DNA of 64,000 nucleotides, taken from contig JAXLQJ010000016.1 in NCBI GenBank assembly GCA_046331705.1, positions 71,780 to 135,779 on the forward strand, given 5' to 3'. The number at the start of each line of letters is the position of its first letter. Position 1 is the stretch's first letter. Both the position numbers and the translations under genes were made by a program. The notes below the pieces were generated by a model. It was given only the letters and a program-made list of their open reading frames with translations. It was not told where the DNA came from and did no database searches. The DNA is from JADJOY01 sp046331705 [NCBI: bacterium] (GTDB taxonomy: Bacteria; JADJOY01). Positions 10,057 through 19,598 of this stretch are shown one piece after another.

Positions 10057-11700
10057 TCAGTCGAGCGCCAGCGCCTCCGCCACGACGCGACCGATCTCGG
10101 TCTCGTGGTGAAGGCCCGCGAAGCGGCGCGTCCAGGCCGGTGGCCCGGCGGCGATGGCCAGAACCAGGGTCGAGGTGTGGGTGCCCGTCCCCCACACGAT
10201 CCCCTGCTGGCGCGCGATGGCGCGGCCGAGCAGCGCCGCGCGAGCGCGCGGCGGATCGACGTAGAACTCCTTGAAGTCGCGGACTCGGGGGAACGTCTGC
10301 TCGTCGAGGTAGCGGTGCCCCGGCACGTAGCTGGTGTTGGGCTCGGTGGCGAGGACCGTCGCCGCGTCCTGGATCGTGATGGGGAAGCGCGAGAGCGCGT
10401 TGAAGCGTTCCCGCAACGTTGCCGGCGTGCGTTCGCTCTCCGGGAGCGTGTCGAACTCGTCCAGCAGCTCGCCGAAGCTCTGGCGCTGCTCGTGGAGCTG
10501 GTCGAGCACGGCGGGGTCGCCGAAGTTGAACTCGCTCTGGAACGTCTTGCCACCGAGGGTGGCGCCGGCGAGTGCCAGGCCGCCGGGGATCTGCCAGCGC
10601 GAGTAGCTGAACCCGAACGAGCCGGTCTCGTGATCCGCGGTGACCACCAGCAACGTCTCCGGGTGCTCGTCCATCCAGGCGCGGATCGCGCCCAAGGTCT
10701 CGTCGAAGTCGAGCATCTCCTGGAGCAGGTCGCCGGCGTCGTTGTCGTGGCCCGCCCAATCGATCTGGCCGCCCGCTTCCACCATCAGGAAGAAGCCCTT
10801 GGACGAGCTTGCGAGCCGCTCGAGCGCGGCGCGCGTCATCTCCACCATGGTCGGCACGCTTCGGCCCGGCTCGGCGCGGGCGCGGCGCATCGCGAGCGCG
10901 TCGGGCATGGCGCCGGACGCGAAGAGCCCGAGGAGCCGCGCTCCCCGCGCACCCGCGAGCCCGTCGCCGTCGAAGACCACCGCGTAGCCGAGATCCCGCG
11001 CCTGCGCGACGAGATCGCGCTCGTCGGCGCGCCGCGACTCGAGCCGGAAGGACGCCGGCAGCCGCGCGCGCCACGCCTCGCGCACCGCCGAGCCTGGCTC
11101 GTTCACCTGCGCGGGAAGGAAGCTCCTGAGCCCACCGGAGAGCATCACGTCCGGCGCCGCGGCGAGCAGATCCTCGGCGATCTCGGGCTCCTGGTAGCGA
11201 TAGGGTCGGTGCGCCGCGAACGCTGCGGGGGTCGCGTCGGTGATGCGCACGTTGGACACGAGCCCGGTCGCGTAGCCGGCGCGCTTCGCCTTCTCGAGGA
11301 CGGTCTCGGCGCGATTGCCGCTGGCGTCGACGCCGATCATGCCGGGCCGCGACGGGAGCGCGGTGGCGATCTGGGTCGCCGATCCCGCCGAGTCGTTGAC
11401 CAGCCCATCGGCGGGCTCGGTGCTCGACAAGCCCACCTGGCCCTCGTTCATGAGCGCGTCGAGGTGCAGGCGCCGATCCGGCACCACGGAATGGGGCGCG
11501 TGCCGTGCGTAGAGGTTCGCGAGGGCGATCTGCTGCGGCCCCATGCCGTCGCCGATCACCAGGATCACGTTGCGGACGCGGTTGGCCGCCGGGTCGTCGC
11601 GTAGCACCGCTTGCGAGCGGCACCCGAGCGAGAGGCGTGCGAGCCAAGCCGCACCGGCCAGCAGCGAGAGGATCTTCCACACGGACGATGGCTTGCGCAT
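10057..11700 (-). CDS. phoA: Alkaline phosphatase (PhoA superfamily), exported
   Basis: Periplasmic alkaline phosphatases release inorganic phosphate from organic esters. The 547-residue protein has an N-terminal export signal ending near Cys27, so it may be a lipoprotein. It then shows the first metal site VILVIGDGMG (Asp51), the nucleophile Ser104 in NDSAGSATQ, the second metal cluster in VEAGGQIDWAGHDND, TADHETG, and a C-terminal GTGTHTST His. These are the expected two-zinc plus magnesium ligands. It is longer than the E. coli enzyme. It diverges from the phosphonate operon and lies in a region rich in phosphate-starvation genes; only a weak Pho-box-like pair is seen facing it. Confidence 0.92.
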   Translation of the reverse strand: MRKPSSVWKILSLLAGAAWLARLSLGCRSQAVLRDDPAANRVRNVILVIGDGMGPQQIALANLYARHAPHSVVPDRRLHLDALMNEGQVGLSSTEPADGLVNDSAGSATQIATALPSRPGMIGVDASGNRAETVLEKAKRAGYATGLVSNVRITDATPAAFAAHRPYRYQEPEIAEDLLAAAPDVMLSGGLRSFLPAQVNEPGSAVREAWRARLPASFRLESRRADERDLVAQARDLGYAVVFDGDGLAGARGARLLGLFASGAMPDALAMRRARAEPGRSVPTMVEMTRAALERLASSSKGFFLMVEAGGQIDWAGHDNDAGDLLQEMLDFDETLGAIRAWMDEHPETLLVVTADHETGSFGFSYSRWQIPGGLALAGATLGGKTFQSEFNFGDPAVLDQLHEQRQSFGELLDEFDTLPESERTPATLRERFNALSRFPITIQDAATVLATEPNTSYVPGHRYLDEQTFPRVRDFKEFYVDPPRARAALLGRAIARQQGIVWGTGTHTSTLVLAIAAGPPAWTRRFAGLHHETEIGRVVAEALALD

Positions 11701-11854
11701 GTCGATTCGGCGGCGGCGTCGAGGGCAGGCGGACGGGGTGCGAACGGACTCTCGCGGCGCGGCACCTGAACGATGCCCGCCACGAATGGCGGCTCGTGGG
11801 CGGCCGTGTGTCGGGGCGGTGGCCAGGTGCGGACGGAACCGTTTCGTTCCGCGC

Positions 11855-11872
11855 CCGCCACGCGCGTGTCAT
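11855..11872 (+). promoter_or_regulatory. Candidate Pho box upstream of the phosphonate operon
   Basis: Two 7-base units, CCGCCAC and GTGTCAT, are spaced by 4 bases, the layout bound by PhoB. Each differs at one position from the window's CCGTCAC or the E. coli CTGTCAT consensus. It lies about 86 bases before the first phn gene. No -10 sits at the optimal distance, so confidence is modest. Confidence 0.35.
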
Positions 11873-11957
11873 CGAAAGTTCGCCGAGCCTGACTAGCGTC
11901 CTTCCCTCGAGGATCGGCGGCGGTCGAGCCCACGCCGCTGCGGGGGAGGTCGAGTCG

Positions 11958-13013
11958 ATGCTGGCGTCCAAGCACGGATCGTGCGCGCGAAAGCTGGGAA
12001 TCGCGCTGGCGGCATGCCTCGGCGCGCTCGCGGGTGCGCGTCCAGCCCCTGCCGCCGAGCGCACCCCGATCCTGGTCTACACGGCGCTCGAGGCGGACGA
12101 TCTCAAGAAGTACAAGGCGGCGTTCGAGCGGGACGTGCCCGACGTCGAGATTCGCTGGGTGCGCGATTCCACCGGCGTGGTCACCGCCAAGCTCCTGGCC
12201 GAGCGCGACAACCCGCAGGCCGACGTGGTGTGGGGGCTGGTGGCGACCAGCATCGTCGAGCTCGCGCAGAGCGGCCTGATCGAGCCGTACGCGCCGAAGG
12301 GTTTGGAGGCGGTCGGCGCCCGCTATCGCGACCCCGCCGATCCGCCCAGGTGGGTGGGCATGGAGGCGCTCGTCGCGACGGTGTGCGTGAACACGGTGGA
12401 AGCCAAGAAGCTGGGGCTGCCGACGCCGACCTCGTGGAAGGACCTCACCCAGCCGGTCTTCAAGGGCCACGTCTCCATGCCGGACCCCAGCTCCTCCGGG
12501 ACCGGTCTGCTCAACGTCGCGAGCTGGCTTCAGGCCTTCGGAGACGAAGGTGGGTGGGCGTTCATGAAGGCGCTCGACGCGAACGTATCCGTCTACACCC
12601 ACTCGGGCTCGAAGCCGTGCAAGGACGCGGCGATCGGCGAGACGGCGCTCGGCATCTCGTTCGATTCCCGCGGCGCGCGGCTGCGCGAGAAAGGCGCGCC
12701 GATCGAGCTGGTGTTCCCGAGTGAGGGCGTGGGCTGGGACATCGACGCGACGGCGCTGGTCAAGGGCGCCAAGCATCCGGACGCGGCGCGCAAGCTCGCG
12801 GATTGGGCCGTCACGCGTGCCGCGAACGAGGTCTACGCGCAGGGCTACGGGGTGGTTGCGATGCCGGGGGTGGCCAAGCTGCCGGATTTCGAGCCAGCGG
12901 ATCTGGAAGCGCGGCTCATCCCCAACGACTTCGACTGGATCGGCAAGAACCGCAAGCGGATCCTGGCCGAGTGGCAGGCGCGCTTCGGCTCGAAGACGGA
13001 GCGCGAGCCATGA
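11958..13013 (+). CDS. ABC transporter substrate-binding protein, 2-aminoethylphosphonate type
   Basis: A 351-residue periplasmic binding protein of the iron/thiamine/phosphonate cluster. A signal peptide (residues 1-34, ending ALAGARPAPAA) is followed by PILVYTALEADDLKKYKAAF, a typical start for this family, and ligand-region segments such as DPSSSGTGLLNVASW. ATG 11958 has a strong GGGGGAGGT site 8 bases upstream. The substrate is inferred from context: the next genes encode a cognate ATPase, a fused permease and the 2-aminoethylphosphonate enzymes PhnW and PhnX. Alone, this sequence could also suit an iron-binding protein. Its stop overlaps the next start (ATGA). Confidence 0.85.
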   Translation: MLASKHGSCARKLGIALAACLGALAGARPAPAAERTPILVYTALEADDLKKYKAAFERDVPDVEIRWVRDSTGVVTAKLLAERDNPQADVVWGLVATSIVELAQSGLIEPYAPKGLEAVGARYRDPADPPRWVGMEALVATVCVNTVEAKKLGLPTPTSWKDLTQPVFKGHVSMPDPSSSGTGLLNVASWLQAFGDEGGWAFMKALDANVSVYTHSGSKPCKDAAIGETALGISFDSRGARLREKGAPIELVFPSEGVGWDIDATALVKGAKHPDAARKLADWAVTRAANEVYAQGYGVVAMPGVAKLPDFEPADLEARLIPNDFDWIGKNRKRILAEWQARFGSKTEREP

Positions 13014-14254
13014 GCGCCGCCGCCGAAGCTCCGCTCCGGCGAACGGTGTCGTTCGTCGCGCCGTCGCGCGGCGGCGACGACGCGCGCGACGCGAGTGCCC
13101 CCGACGGCGCGCTCTCCGGTGCCGTGCTCGTTTCGCCGACCGTCGCGCGCACGGCCTATCTGCGGATCGAGCGGCTCTCGAAATCGTACGGCTCGTTCCA
13201 GGCGCTGCGCGCCGTCGACCTCGAGGTCTTCGAGGGCGAGCTGGTCTGCTTTCTAGGGCCGTCGGGCTGCGGCAAGACCACGCTCTTGCGCGCCATCGCC
13301 GGGCTCGCCCCTCAGGATTGCGGCAGGATCGTCCAGGCGGGGCAGGACATCTCGAGCCTGCCGCCCTCACGACGCGATTTCGGGATCGTCTTCCAGTCGT
13401 ACGCGCTCTTCCCGAACCTCACCGTCGCCCAGAACGTGGGCTACGGGCTGGCCACGCGGCGCTTGCCGCGCGCGGGGATCGAGGCGCGCGTGAAGGAGCT
13501 CCTCGAGCTGGTCGGGCTCGCCACCTCGGCGCGAAAGTTCCCGGCGCAGCTTTCGGGAGGCCAGCAACAGCGCGTGGCCCTGGCGCGCGCGTTGGCGACG
13601 TCGCCGGGGCTCTTGCTGCTGGACGAGCCGCTGAGCGCGCTCGATGCGCGGGTGCGCGCCCACCTGCGTCACGAGATCAAGCACCTCACCAAGCGCTTGC
13701 GGGTGACCACGATCCTGGTGACCCACGATCAGGAAGAGGCGCTCGCCATGGCCGATCGCATCGTGGTCATGAACCACGGCGTCATCGAGCAAGTGGGGAC
13801 GCCGCTCGAGATCTACCGCTCGCCGGCGACGCCGTTCGTCGCCGATTTCGTGGGGAAGATGAACTCGTGGCCGGGAGTGAGCGACGGCGCCGGCCGCGTC
13901 GTCGTGGGCGAGCTGCGATTCGTCGTGGACCCCCCGCTCGCGCTCGCGTCGCGCGTGCCGCGCGACGGCAACCACGGTGTGGTGCTGTGCGTGCGCCCCG
14001 AGGACGTGGTGGTCGGCGGCGCCGGCGGACAGGCGCTCGCGAACGAGTTCGCCGCAGCGATCGAAGCGCTCGATTTCCTGGGCTCGTTCGTCCGCGCGAC
14101 GCTGGCCGTGCCTGGCGGCGCGGCTCCCCCGCTGGTCGCCGATCTCTCCATTCAGGTCGCCCGGGCCCTGGATCTGAGCGAAGGCCAGCGCGTGAGGGTG
14201 GCGCTTCCGCCCGAGCGGATCCAGGTCTTTCCGAGCACCACCTCGCAGGCGTGA
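13010..14254 (+). CDS. ABC transporter ATP-binding protein, 2-aminoethylphosphonate type
   Basis: The ATPase that powers phosphonate import. Of 414 residues, the first 45 or so form a non-conserved extension. Then come Walker A GPSGCGKTT, the Q loop FQSYALFPN, the signature [15 protein letters not shown], Walker B LLLLDEPLSALD and the switch His in LVTHDQEEAL. After about residue 285 a TOBE-like regulatory domain follows (VRPEDVVVGG, FLGSFVRATL). This layout is shared with iron and spermidine importers, and the neighbouring phn genes set the likely substrate. The start overlaps the stop of the binding-protein gene by four bases, indicating translational coupling. Confidence 0.9.
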   Translation: MSAAAEAPLRRTVSFVAPSRGGDDARDASAPDGALSGAVLVSPTVARTAYLRIERLSKSYGSFQALRAVDLEVFEGELVCFLGPSGCGKTTLLRAIAGLAPQDCGRIVQAGQDISSLPPSRRDFGIVFQSYALFPNLTVAQNVGYGLATRRLPRAGIEARVKELLELVGLATSARKFPAQLSGGQQQRVALARALATSPGLLLLDEPLSALDARVRAHLRHEIKHLTKRLRVTTILVTHDQEEALAMADRIVVMNHGVIEQVGTPLEIYRSPATPFVADFVGKMNSWPGVSDGAGRVVVGELRFVVDPPLALASRVPRDGNHGVVLCVRPEDVVVGGAGGQALANEFAAAIEALDFLGSFVRATLAVPGGAAPPLVADLSIQVARALDLSEGQRVRVALPPERIQVFPSTTSQA

Positions 14255-14258
14255 GCTC

Positions 14259-16025
14259 GTGACGGCGGAGCGAGTGGCGACCGTGGACCGAGCGGCGGCA
14301 GTGGACGTGGTGAGCCCGCGCGCGCTCGTCGCTCCGCGCCGCCGGCTCGCGGCGCCGGTCCGCGTGCGGCTCACGTTCGAGGACTGGCTCCAGGGCGGCG
14401 CCGCCACCCTGGTGCTGGCGGGATTCGCCATCGCGCTCGTGTTGCCGCTCGCGCTGCTGATCGCACGCAGCTTTCTCGATTCCGACGGTGCGTTCGTCGG
14501 GCTCGCCAACTACGCTCGCTACTTCGCGACACCCGCGCTGGCGGCGGCGATCCATCACAGCCTGGTGGTGGTGGCGCTGGCGACCGTGATCACGCTGCTC
14601 CTGGCGCTCGGGTACGCGTACGGGCTCGCGCGGACGCGCATCCCGGGCAAGCCGTTCTTTCGAGTGGTGGCCCTGGCACCCGCGCTGGCCCCCTCGCTCT
14701 TGCCGGCGATCTCGTTCGTCTACCTCTTCGGCAAGCAGGGTCTCCTGCGCGCGTGGATGGGTGGAGCGTCGATCTACGGTCCGATCGGGATCGTGGCGGG
14801 CCTCGTGTTCTACGTGTTTCCCGCGGCGGTGATGATGATCGGCACCGCGCTCTCCACCGCCGATCAGCGGCTCTACGAGGCGGCGGAGTCGCTCGGCGCG
14901 GGGCCGGTGCGCACGTTCTTCACGGTGACGCTGCCGGGGATGCGCTACGGGCTGGTGAGCGCGATGCTCGTGCTCTTCACGCTCACGCTCACCGATTTCG
15001 GCGTGGCGAAGGTGATCGGCGCGAGCTACGGCGTCCTCGCCACGGACATCTACAAGCAGGTGGTGGGACAGCAGGACTTCCAGATGGGCGCCGTCGTGAG
15101 CGTGGTGCTGCTGGTGCCGGCGGTGCTCGCGTTCGTCCTGGATCGCGTGCTTCAGAGGCGCCAGGCGGCGCTGGTGTCGGCGCGCTCGGTGCCCTACGAG
15201 GTGCGGGCGAATCGTGTGCGGGACGGATTCTTCCTGGCGGCGTGCACGCTGATCGCGGGGGCGATCGTCGGCGTGATCGGCGTCGCGGCGTATGCGTCGT
15301 TCGTGCGTCTGTGGCCGTACGACCTGAGCCTGGTCCTCGACAACTACCGCTTCGATCTCGTGGACGGAGGAGGCTGGGCGGCGTTCCGTTCGAGCCTCGA
15401 GCTCGCGTTCTCCACGGCGATCGTCGGGACGATCGTGATCTTCGTGGGCGCGTACCTGGTGGAGAAGGCGCGCGGGCTCGAGGGACCGCGTGCGCTGATC
15501 CAGCTGCTCGCGGTGATCCCGCTGGCCGTGCCTGGCGTGGTGCTCGGTCTCGCCTACGTCTTCTTCTTCAACTCGCCCGCGAACCCGCTGCACGGGCTCT
15601 ACCGAACGATGCCGTTGCTCGTGATCTGCACCGTGGTCCACTTCTACAGCGTCGGGCACATGACGGCGGTGACCGCGCTCAAGCAGCTCGATCCCGAGCT
15701 CGAGGCGGTCTCGGCGTCGCTCCAGGTGCCGTTCTACCGAACCGTGTGGCGCGTGACCGTGCCGCTCACGCTGCCCGCGCTGCTCGACATCGGCATGCTG
15801 CTCTTCGCCAACGCGATGACCACGGTCTCTGCGCTGGTGTTCCTCTACGGTCCGGATACCCAGCTCGCGTCGGTGGCGGTGCTCAACATGGACGACGCCG
15901 GCGACACGGCGCCCGCCGCGGCCATGGCCCTGGTGATCGTGCTCACCTCCGTGGCGGTGCGCGCGCTGCACGGCCTGGCGGCGCGTTGGTTGGTGCGCCG
16001 AACCCAAGCCTGGAAGGCTCGATGA
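14259..16025 (+). CDS. ABC transporter permease with two fused membrane domains, phosphonate type
   Basis: A 588-residue inner-membrane protein with about twelve hydrophobic segments, made of two fused permease halves. Each half has a cytoplasmic EAA loop that contacts the ATPase: [16 protein letters not shown] in the first half and [16 protein letters not shown] in the second. Fused permeases of this type occur in 2-aminoethylphosphonate and ferric iron transport. It starts at GTG 14259, a few bases after the ATPase stop, and its own stop overlaps the phnW start. The two halves are similar only in general architecture. Confidence 0.88.
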   Translation: MTAERVATVDRAAAVDVVSPRALVAPRRRLAAPVRVRLTFEDWLQGGAATLVLAGFAIALVLPLALLIARSFLDSDGAFVGLANYARYFATPALAAAIHHSLVVVALATVITLLLALGYAYGLARTRIPGKPFFRVVALAPALAPSLLPAISFVYLFGKQGLLRAWMGGASIYGPIGIVAGLVFYVFPAAVMMIGTALSTADQRLYEAAESLGAGPVRTFFTVTLPGMRYGLVSAMLVLFTLTLTDFGVAKVIGASYGVLATDIYKQVVGQQDFQMGAVVSVVLLVPAVLAFVLDRVLQRRQAALVSARSVPYEVRANRVRDGFFLAACTLIAGAIVGVIGVAAYASFVRLWPYDLSLVLDNYRFDLVDGGGWAAFRSSLELAFSTAIVGTIVIFVGAYLVEKARGLEGPRALIQLLAVIPLAVPGVVLGLAYVFFFNSPANPLHGLYRTMPLLVICTVVHFYSVGHMTAVTALKQLDPELEAVSASLQVPFYRTVWRVTVPLTLPALLDIGMLLFANAMTTVSALVFLYGPDTQLASVAVLNMDDAGDTAPAAAMALVIVLTSVAVRALHGLAARWLVRRTQAWKAR

Positions 16026-17224
16026 ACGATCTCACGGATGTCCAAGACACACCGGCTCACGCCGCGTCGCCACCCGCGGAGCGCGGCGAAGCACGCGATC
16101 CGTGGCTCCTCACGCCGGGGCCGCTCACCACGTCCACGTCGGTCAAGGCCGCGATGCTCCACGATTGGGGCTCGCGCGACGCCTCGTTCATCGCCATGAC
16201 GGCCCGGGTGCGCGCCCGTCTCACGGCGCTAGTGCACGCCACGAGCACCCACGAGTGTGTGCCCATCCAGGGCAGCGGCACGTTCGTGGTAGAGGCGACG
16301 CTCGGCACGCTCGTGCCTCGCGACGGCAAGGCGCTGGTGCTGGTGAACGGAGCGTACGGCGAGCGAATCGCCGAGATCCTCGCTCGCATCGGCAGGCGCG
16401 TCGCGACGCTCGAATGGGAGGAGTCGGCGCCTGTCGATCCGCTGCGGGTCGACGTGACGCTCGCGGACGACCTCGCGATCACGCACGTGGTCGTCGTCCA
16501 TTGCGAGACCACCACCGGGCTCTTGAACCCGCTTCCGGAAGTCGCGGCCGTGGTCGCGCGCCACGGGCGGCGGTTGATCGTGGACGCGATGAGCGCGTTC
16601 GGCGCCCTCGAGGTCGACGCGCGATCCACTCCGTTCGACGCGCTGGTCGCGTCCTCGAACAAGTGTCTGGAAGGGGTGCCCGGCATCGGCTTCGCGATCG
16701 TGCGTCGCGACGCGCTCGCCGCCGCATCCGGCCAGGCGCATTCGGTGGCCCTCGATCTGCACGCCCAGTGGCGAGGGCTGGAGGCGAACGGTCAATGGCG
16801 CTTCACGCCGCCGACCCACGTGCTCGCGGCGCTCGACCGCGCGATCGAGGAGCACGTGCTGGAGGGAGGCGTGGCGGGGCGTGGCGCGCGCTATCGCGCC
16901 AACTGCGCGGCGCTGGTGACGGGCATGCGCGCGCTCGGTTTCGAGACCTTCCTGCCCGACGCGTTGCAGGCCCCGATCATCGTCACCTTTCACCGTCCCG
17001 CCGATCCCCGATTCGACTTCGAGGCGTTCTACGGAGCGCTTCGCCGGCGCGGGTTCGTGATCTATCCCGGCAAGCTCACGCAGGCATCGACCTTCCGCAT
17101 GGGCTGCATCGGCCGAATCGGCCCGATCGAGATCGGCGCTGCCGTGGCCGCCGTGCGCGAGTCGCTCGCCGAGCTCGGGGTCGCGAGCGGCCGTGCCCGG
17201 ACCGAGCTCGCTTCCCACGCGTGA
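16022..17224 (+). CDS. phnW: 2-aminoethylphosphonate-pyruvate transaminase
   Basis: PhnW transfers the amino group of 2-aminoethylphosphonate to pyruvate, yielding phosphonoacetaldehyde and alanine. The 400-residue class V PLP enzyme starts with a non-conserved 25-residue tail and then [14 protein letters not shown], the family's usual start. [11 protein letters not shown], the cofactor Asp188 in [10 protein letters not shown] and the Schiff-base Lys214 in [12 protein letters not shown] are all present, followed by [10 protein letters not shown] and [17 protein letters not shown]. The ATG overlaps the permease stop (ATGA), so it is translated with the transporter. phnX follows at once, making the pathway complete to acetaldehyde. 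Confidence 0.95.
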   Translation: MNDLTDVQDTPAHAASPPAERGEARDPWLLTPGPLTTSTSVKAAMLHDWGSRDASFIAMTARVRARLTALVHATSTHECVPIQGSGTFVVEATLGTLVPRDGKALVLVNGAYGERIAEILARIGRRVATLEWEESAPVDPLRVDVTLADDLAITHVVVVHCETTTGLLNPLPEVAAVVARHGRRLIVDAMSAFGALEVDARSTPFDALVASSNKCLEGVPGIGFAIVRRDALAAASGQAHSVALDLHAQWRGLEANGQWRFTPPTHVLAALDRAIEEHVLEGGVAGRGARYRANCAALVTGMRALGFETFLPDALQAPIIVTFHRPADPRFDFEAFYGALRRRGFVIYPGKLTQASTFRMGCIGRIGPIEIGAAVAAVRESLAELGVASGRARTELASHA

Positions 17225-17283
17225 CGAGATCGTCGCCGTCCGGGCAACGAATCCTCACCGACGCCGATCATCCTGGAGACGTC

Positions 17284-18105
17284 ATGAGCACGCACCCGTA
17301 TCGCGGCCCGGTCCGCGCCGTCATCTTCGATTGGGCGGGCACCGTCGTGGACTTCGGCTCGCGCGCGCCCGCGATCGCGTTCCAGCAGGTGTTCGCCGCC
17401 GAGGGCGTACCGATCACCCTCGACGAGGCGCGCGTTCCCATGGGCATGGGCAAGCGCGATCACATTCGCGCCGTGAGTCGCCTCGCGAGTGTCGCGGAGC
17501 GCTGGCGCCGCGCGCGCGGAGCGCCGTGCGAGGAGCTCGACGTCGATCGCATGTACGCGAGCTTCGTGCCGATCCAGATCGCCTGCCTCGCCGCCCACGC
17601 GGACCTCGTTCCGGGCACGCTCGAGACCGTGGCCGCGTTGCGCGCGCGCGGCATCCGGATCGGCAGCACCACCGGCTACAGCCGCGAGATGATGGACGTG
17701 CTCGTGCCAGAAGCGTCGCGCCGCGGCTTCGCGCCCGACGCGGTGGCGTGCGCGAGCGACGTGGTGGAGGCGCGCCCGTCGCCGCTCATGTGCTACCGGG
17801 CGGCGCTCGATCTCGGGGTGTGGCCGCTCGCGGCGTGCATCAAGGTCGACGACACGCTCCCTGGCATCGACGAAGGACTGAACGCGGGCATGTGGACCGT
17901 GGGTGTCACGTTGTCGGGCAACGAGCTCGGCTTGGACGCCGACGAGGTGTCTCGACTCCCGGCGTCGGATCTCGACGTGTGGCGCAAGCGCGCCGAGCGC
18001 CGCATGCTCGACGCCGGCGCGCATTTCGTCATCGACGGAGTGGGCGATCTCGTGCGCTGCGTCGACGACGTGGCGCGTCGCCTCGCGGCGGGAGAGCGTC
18101 CGTGA
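17284..18105 (+). CDS. phnX: Phosphonoacetaldehyde hydrolase
   Basis: PhnX splits phosphonoacetaldehyde into acetaldehyde and phosphate through a covalent Schiff base. The 273-residue HAD-superfamily protein has the nucleophile Asp16 in VIFDWAGTVVDFGS, the characteristic Lys57 in PMGMGKRDHI that forms the Schiff base, the STTGYSREMMD loop and the C-terminal acidic KVDDTLPGIDEG. These are diagnostic for PhnX rather than a generic HAD phosphatase. The start ATG follows a CCTGGAGAC site, 59 bases after phnW. The stop overlaps the GTG start of the HD-domain gene. Confidence 0.95.
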   Translation: MSTHPYRGPVRAVIFDWAGTVVDFGSRAPAIAFQQVFAAEGVPITLDEARVPMGMGKRDHIRAVSRLASVAERWRRARGAPCEELDVDRMYASFVPIQIACLAAHADLVPGTLETVAALRARGIRIGSTTGYSREMMDVLVPEASRRGFAPDAVACASDVVEARPSPLMCYRAALDLGVWPLAACIKVDDTLPGIDEGLNAGMWTVGVTLSGNELGLDADEVSRLPASDLDVWRKRAERRMLDAGAHFVIDGVGDLVRCVDDVARRLAAGERP

Positions 18106-18677
18106 ACGCGGCCGCGAGGGCCGGCGCCGAGATCCGCGCGCTCTTCGCCGAGCGCGGCTCGCGCGCCTATTTCGGCGAGCCGGTGACGCAGCTCGACCAC
18201 GCGCTTCAGACCGCGTGGCTTGCCGAGCGCTCGGGGGCGTCGAGCGCGCTGATCGTGGCGGCGCTCTGTCACGACGTCGGGCATCTGCTGCACGCCCACG
18301 GCGAAGCGTGCGCGGACGAAGGAGTCGACAGTCACCACGAAGCGCTGGGCGGCAAGTTCCTGGGCGAGCGATTCGGCCGCGAGGTGGCCGAGCCCGTCGC
18401 TCTGCACGTCGCCGCCAAGCGCTTCCTGTGCGCCAAGAGCCGCGACTACGCACGGTCCCTCTCGCAGGCCTCGCGCGCGAGCCTCGATCTCCAGGGCGGA
18501 CCGATGTCGCCGTGGGAAGCGGAGCGCTTCGCCAACAAGCCGTTCGCGGGCGATGCCGTGGCGCTGCGCCGCTGGGACGACGCGGCGAAGGCGGTCGGGC
18601 TCGCGACCCCGAGCCTCGACCATTTCCTCCGGCACGTGGACGAGTGTCTGCCGAGCCGTCTCGCCGCGCACGGGTGA
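18102..18677 (+). CDS. PhnZ-like HD-domain protein of phosphonate operons
   Basis: A 191-residue HD-domain protein of the type found in phosphonate-degradation operons. Candidate diiron ligands line up with PhnZ: His33 (QLDHALQTA), His57-Asp58 (CHDVGH), His78/79 (DSHHEALG), His102 (LHVAAKR) and a later Asp in RRWDDAAK. Characterised PhnZ is an oxygenase that cleaves a hydroxylated aminoethylphosphonate made by PhnY. No PhnY is seen here, and the operon already has PhnWX, so the substrate is unclear. It starts at GTG 18102, overlapping the phnX stop. Confidence 0.82.
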   Translation: MNAAARAGAEIRALFAERGSRAYFGEPVTQLDHALQTAWLAERSGASSALIVAALCHDVGHLLHAHGEACADEGVDSHHEALGGKFLGERFGREVAEPVALHVAAKRFLCAKSRDYARSLSQASRASLDLQGGPMSPWEAERFANKPFAGDAVALRRWDDAAKAVGLATPSLDHFLRHVDECLPSRLAAHG

Positions 18678-18780
18678 GCCGAGACGGTACGCATGTCGAC
18701 GGGTCGCAAGCTCGGGCGAACGAGCGCGCGCGGCGGATCGCCGAGATCGTTCGAGTGAAGCGCGCTGGCGGAGCCAAGAC

Positions 18781-19104
18781 ATGACGATCGTGAAAGAGGC
18801 GCAGTCCAGCCGCGTTTCGGCGGCGCTCGATCGAGCGGAAGCACGGCCGGTCGCGCACGACCTGCCGCTCGAGCACGACGAGCGGCTCAGGCGAGCCCTC
18901 GAATCCGAGGTGGAGAAGCTCGTCGACGAGTTCGGGGCGGTGCTGCCGCCGAGCGTGGTCGAGAGCGAGTTTGCGGTCTGCGTGCGCTCGTTCGAGAGCG
19001 CGCGGATTCGGATCTACGTGCCGGTGCTCAGCTACCGGAACGCGCGCCAGGCCCTGCGTCAGCGCGCCATCGGCACGCCCGACCCACCGAAGCGAACCGG
19101 CTGA
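18781..19104 (+). CDS. Small three-helix-bundle dimerization-type protein
   Basis: A 107-residue soluble protein. Residues about 30-98 match the short helical domain annotated as a three-helix bundle dimerization domain, with ESEVEKLVDEFGAVLPPSVV, then FESARIRIYVPVL and a terminal arginine-rich helix. Such domains are common in actinobacteria and myxobacteria and their role is unknown. GGCGGAG lies upstream of the ATG. It follows the phosphonate operon by about 100 bases on the same strand, but nothing ties it functionally to phosphonate use. Family assignment is from memory of the pattern. Confidence 0.65.
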   Translation: MTIVKEAQSSRVSAALDRAEARPVAHDLPLEHDERLRRALESEVEKLVDEFGAVLPPSVVESEFAVCVRSFESARIRIYVPVLSYRNARQALRQRAIGTPDPPKRTG

Positions 19105-19271
19105 GCGGTGACGAGGTCGTTCGCCCGCGCGCTCCACGCGAGTGTGCACGGAGCGCCGCGCGTTGGTCCGGCGGCGCCATGCGCAACGCCCACTCGTCGC
19201 GAAATCATGGAGGATTTCACAGGCGTGTCGCTTGCAACCGAAGGAGGTGCAGCGCCGAAAGGAGCGACGAC

Positions 19272-19598
19272 ATGGAAAACCAGCATCGGCTCACGGCCAG
19301 CCCGAAGTCGTTCGACTATTTCCGGGTGCACGCACGCTGTGCGGAATGCGGGCGCTCCGAAGATCAACACACGATACGAACGTGGTGGAGCGCGCCCAAC
19401 CGCACGACGGGCTGGGACGCGCCGAGTACCTCGGGGTCGGTCCTCGCGATCGGCGCCGCGCTGCCGCGCTTGAGCCGGTTGCCGACCGACTACCGCGGTG
19501 AGTCGCGCTGCGGCGCGTGCGGCACCACCTTGCGCTGGGCGATTCGTTCCGCTCGTGGTCGCGTCATGGCCATCCGACCGGTGGATCGAGCGGCCTGA
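19272..19598 (+). CDS. Small protein with two CxxC motifs, unknown function
   Basis: A 108-residue protein chosen to start at ATG 19272 because AAAGGAG sits 7 bases upstream; the frame stays open to 19179. Two cysteine pairs, CAECG near residue 22 and CGACG near residue 80, could form a zinc site. A tryptophan-rich piece (IRTWWSAPNRTTGWDAP) lies between them. No family is recognised. Codon use resembles the neighbours, though G+C at third positions is a little lower. It faces a gene-free stretch. Confidence 0.55.
   Translation: MENQHRLTASPKSFDYFRVHARCAECGRSEDQHTIRTWWSAPNRTTGWDAPSTSGSVLAIGAALPRLSRLPTDYRGESRCGACGTTLRWAIRSARGRVMAIRPVDRAA

Noticed and set aside
11797-11825. Pho box facing alkaline phosphatase
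   Set aside because: GTGTCGG and GTGGCCA have the right spacing, but each departs too far from the half-site pattern found at phoB and the porin.
9182-12064. Very long open frame (960 codons) on the minus strand
   Set aside because: It is antisense or out of frame to alkaline phosphatase, the exported protein and the phn leader; its composition is Arg/Ala/Pro-rich with no domain, typical of high-GC shadow frames.
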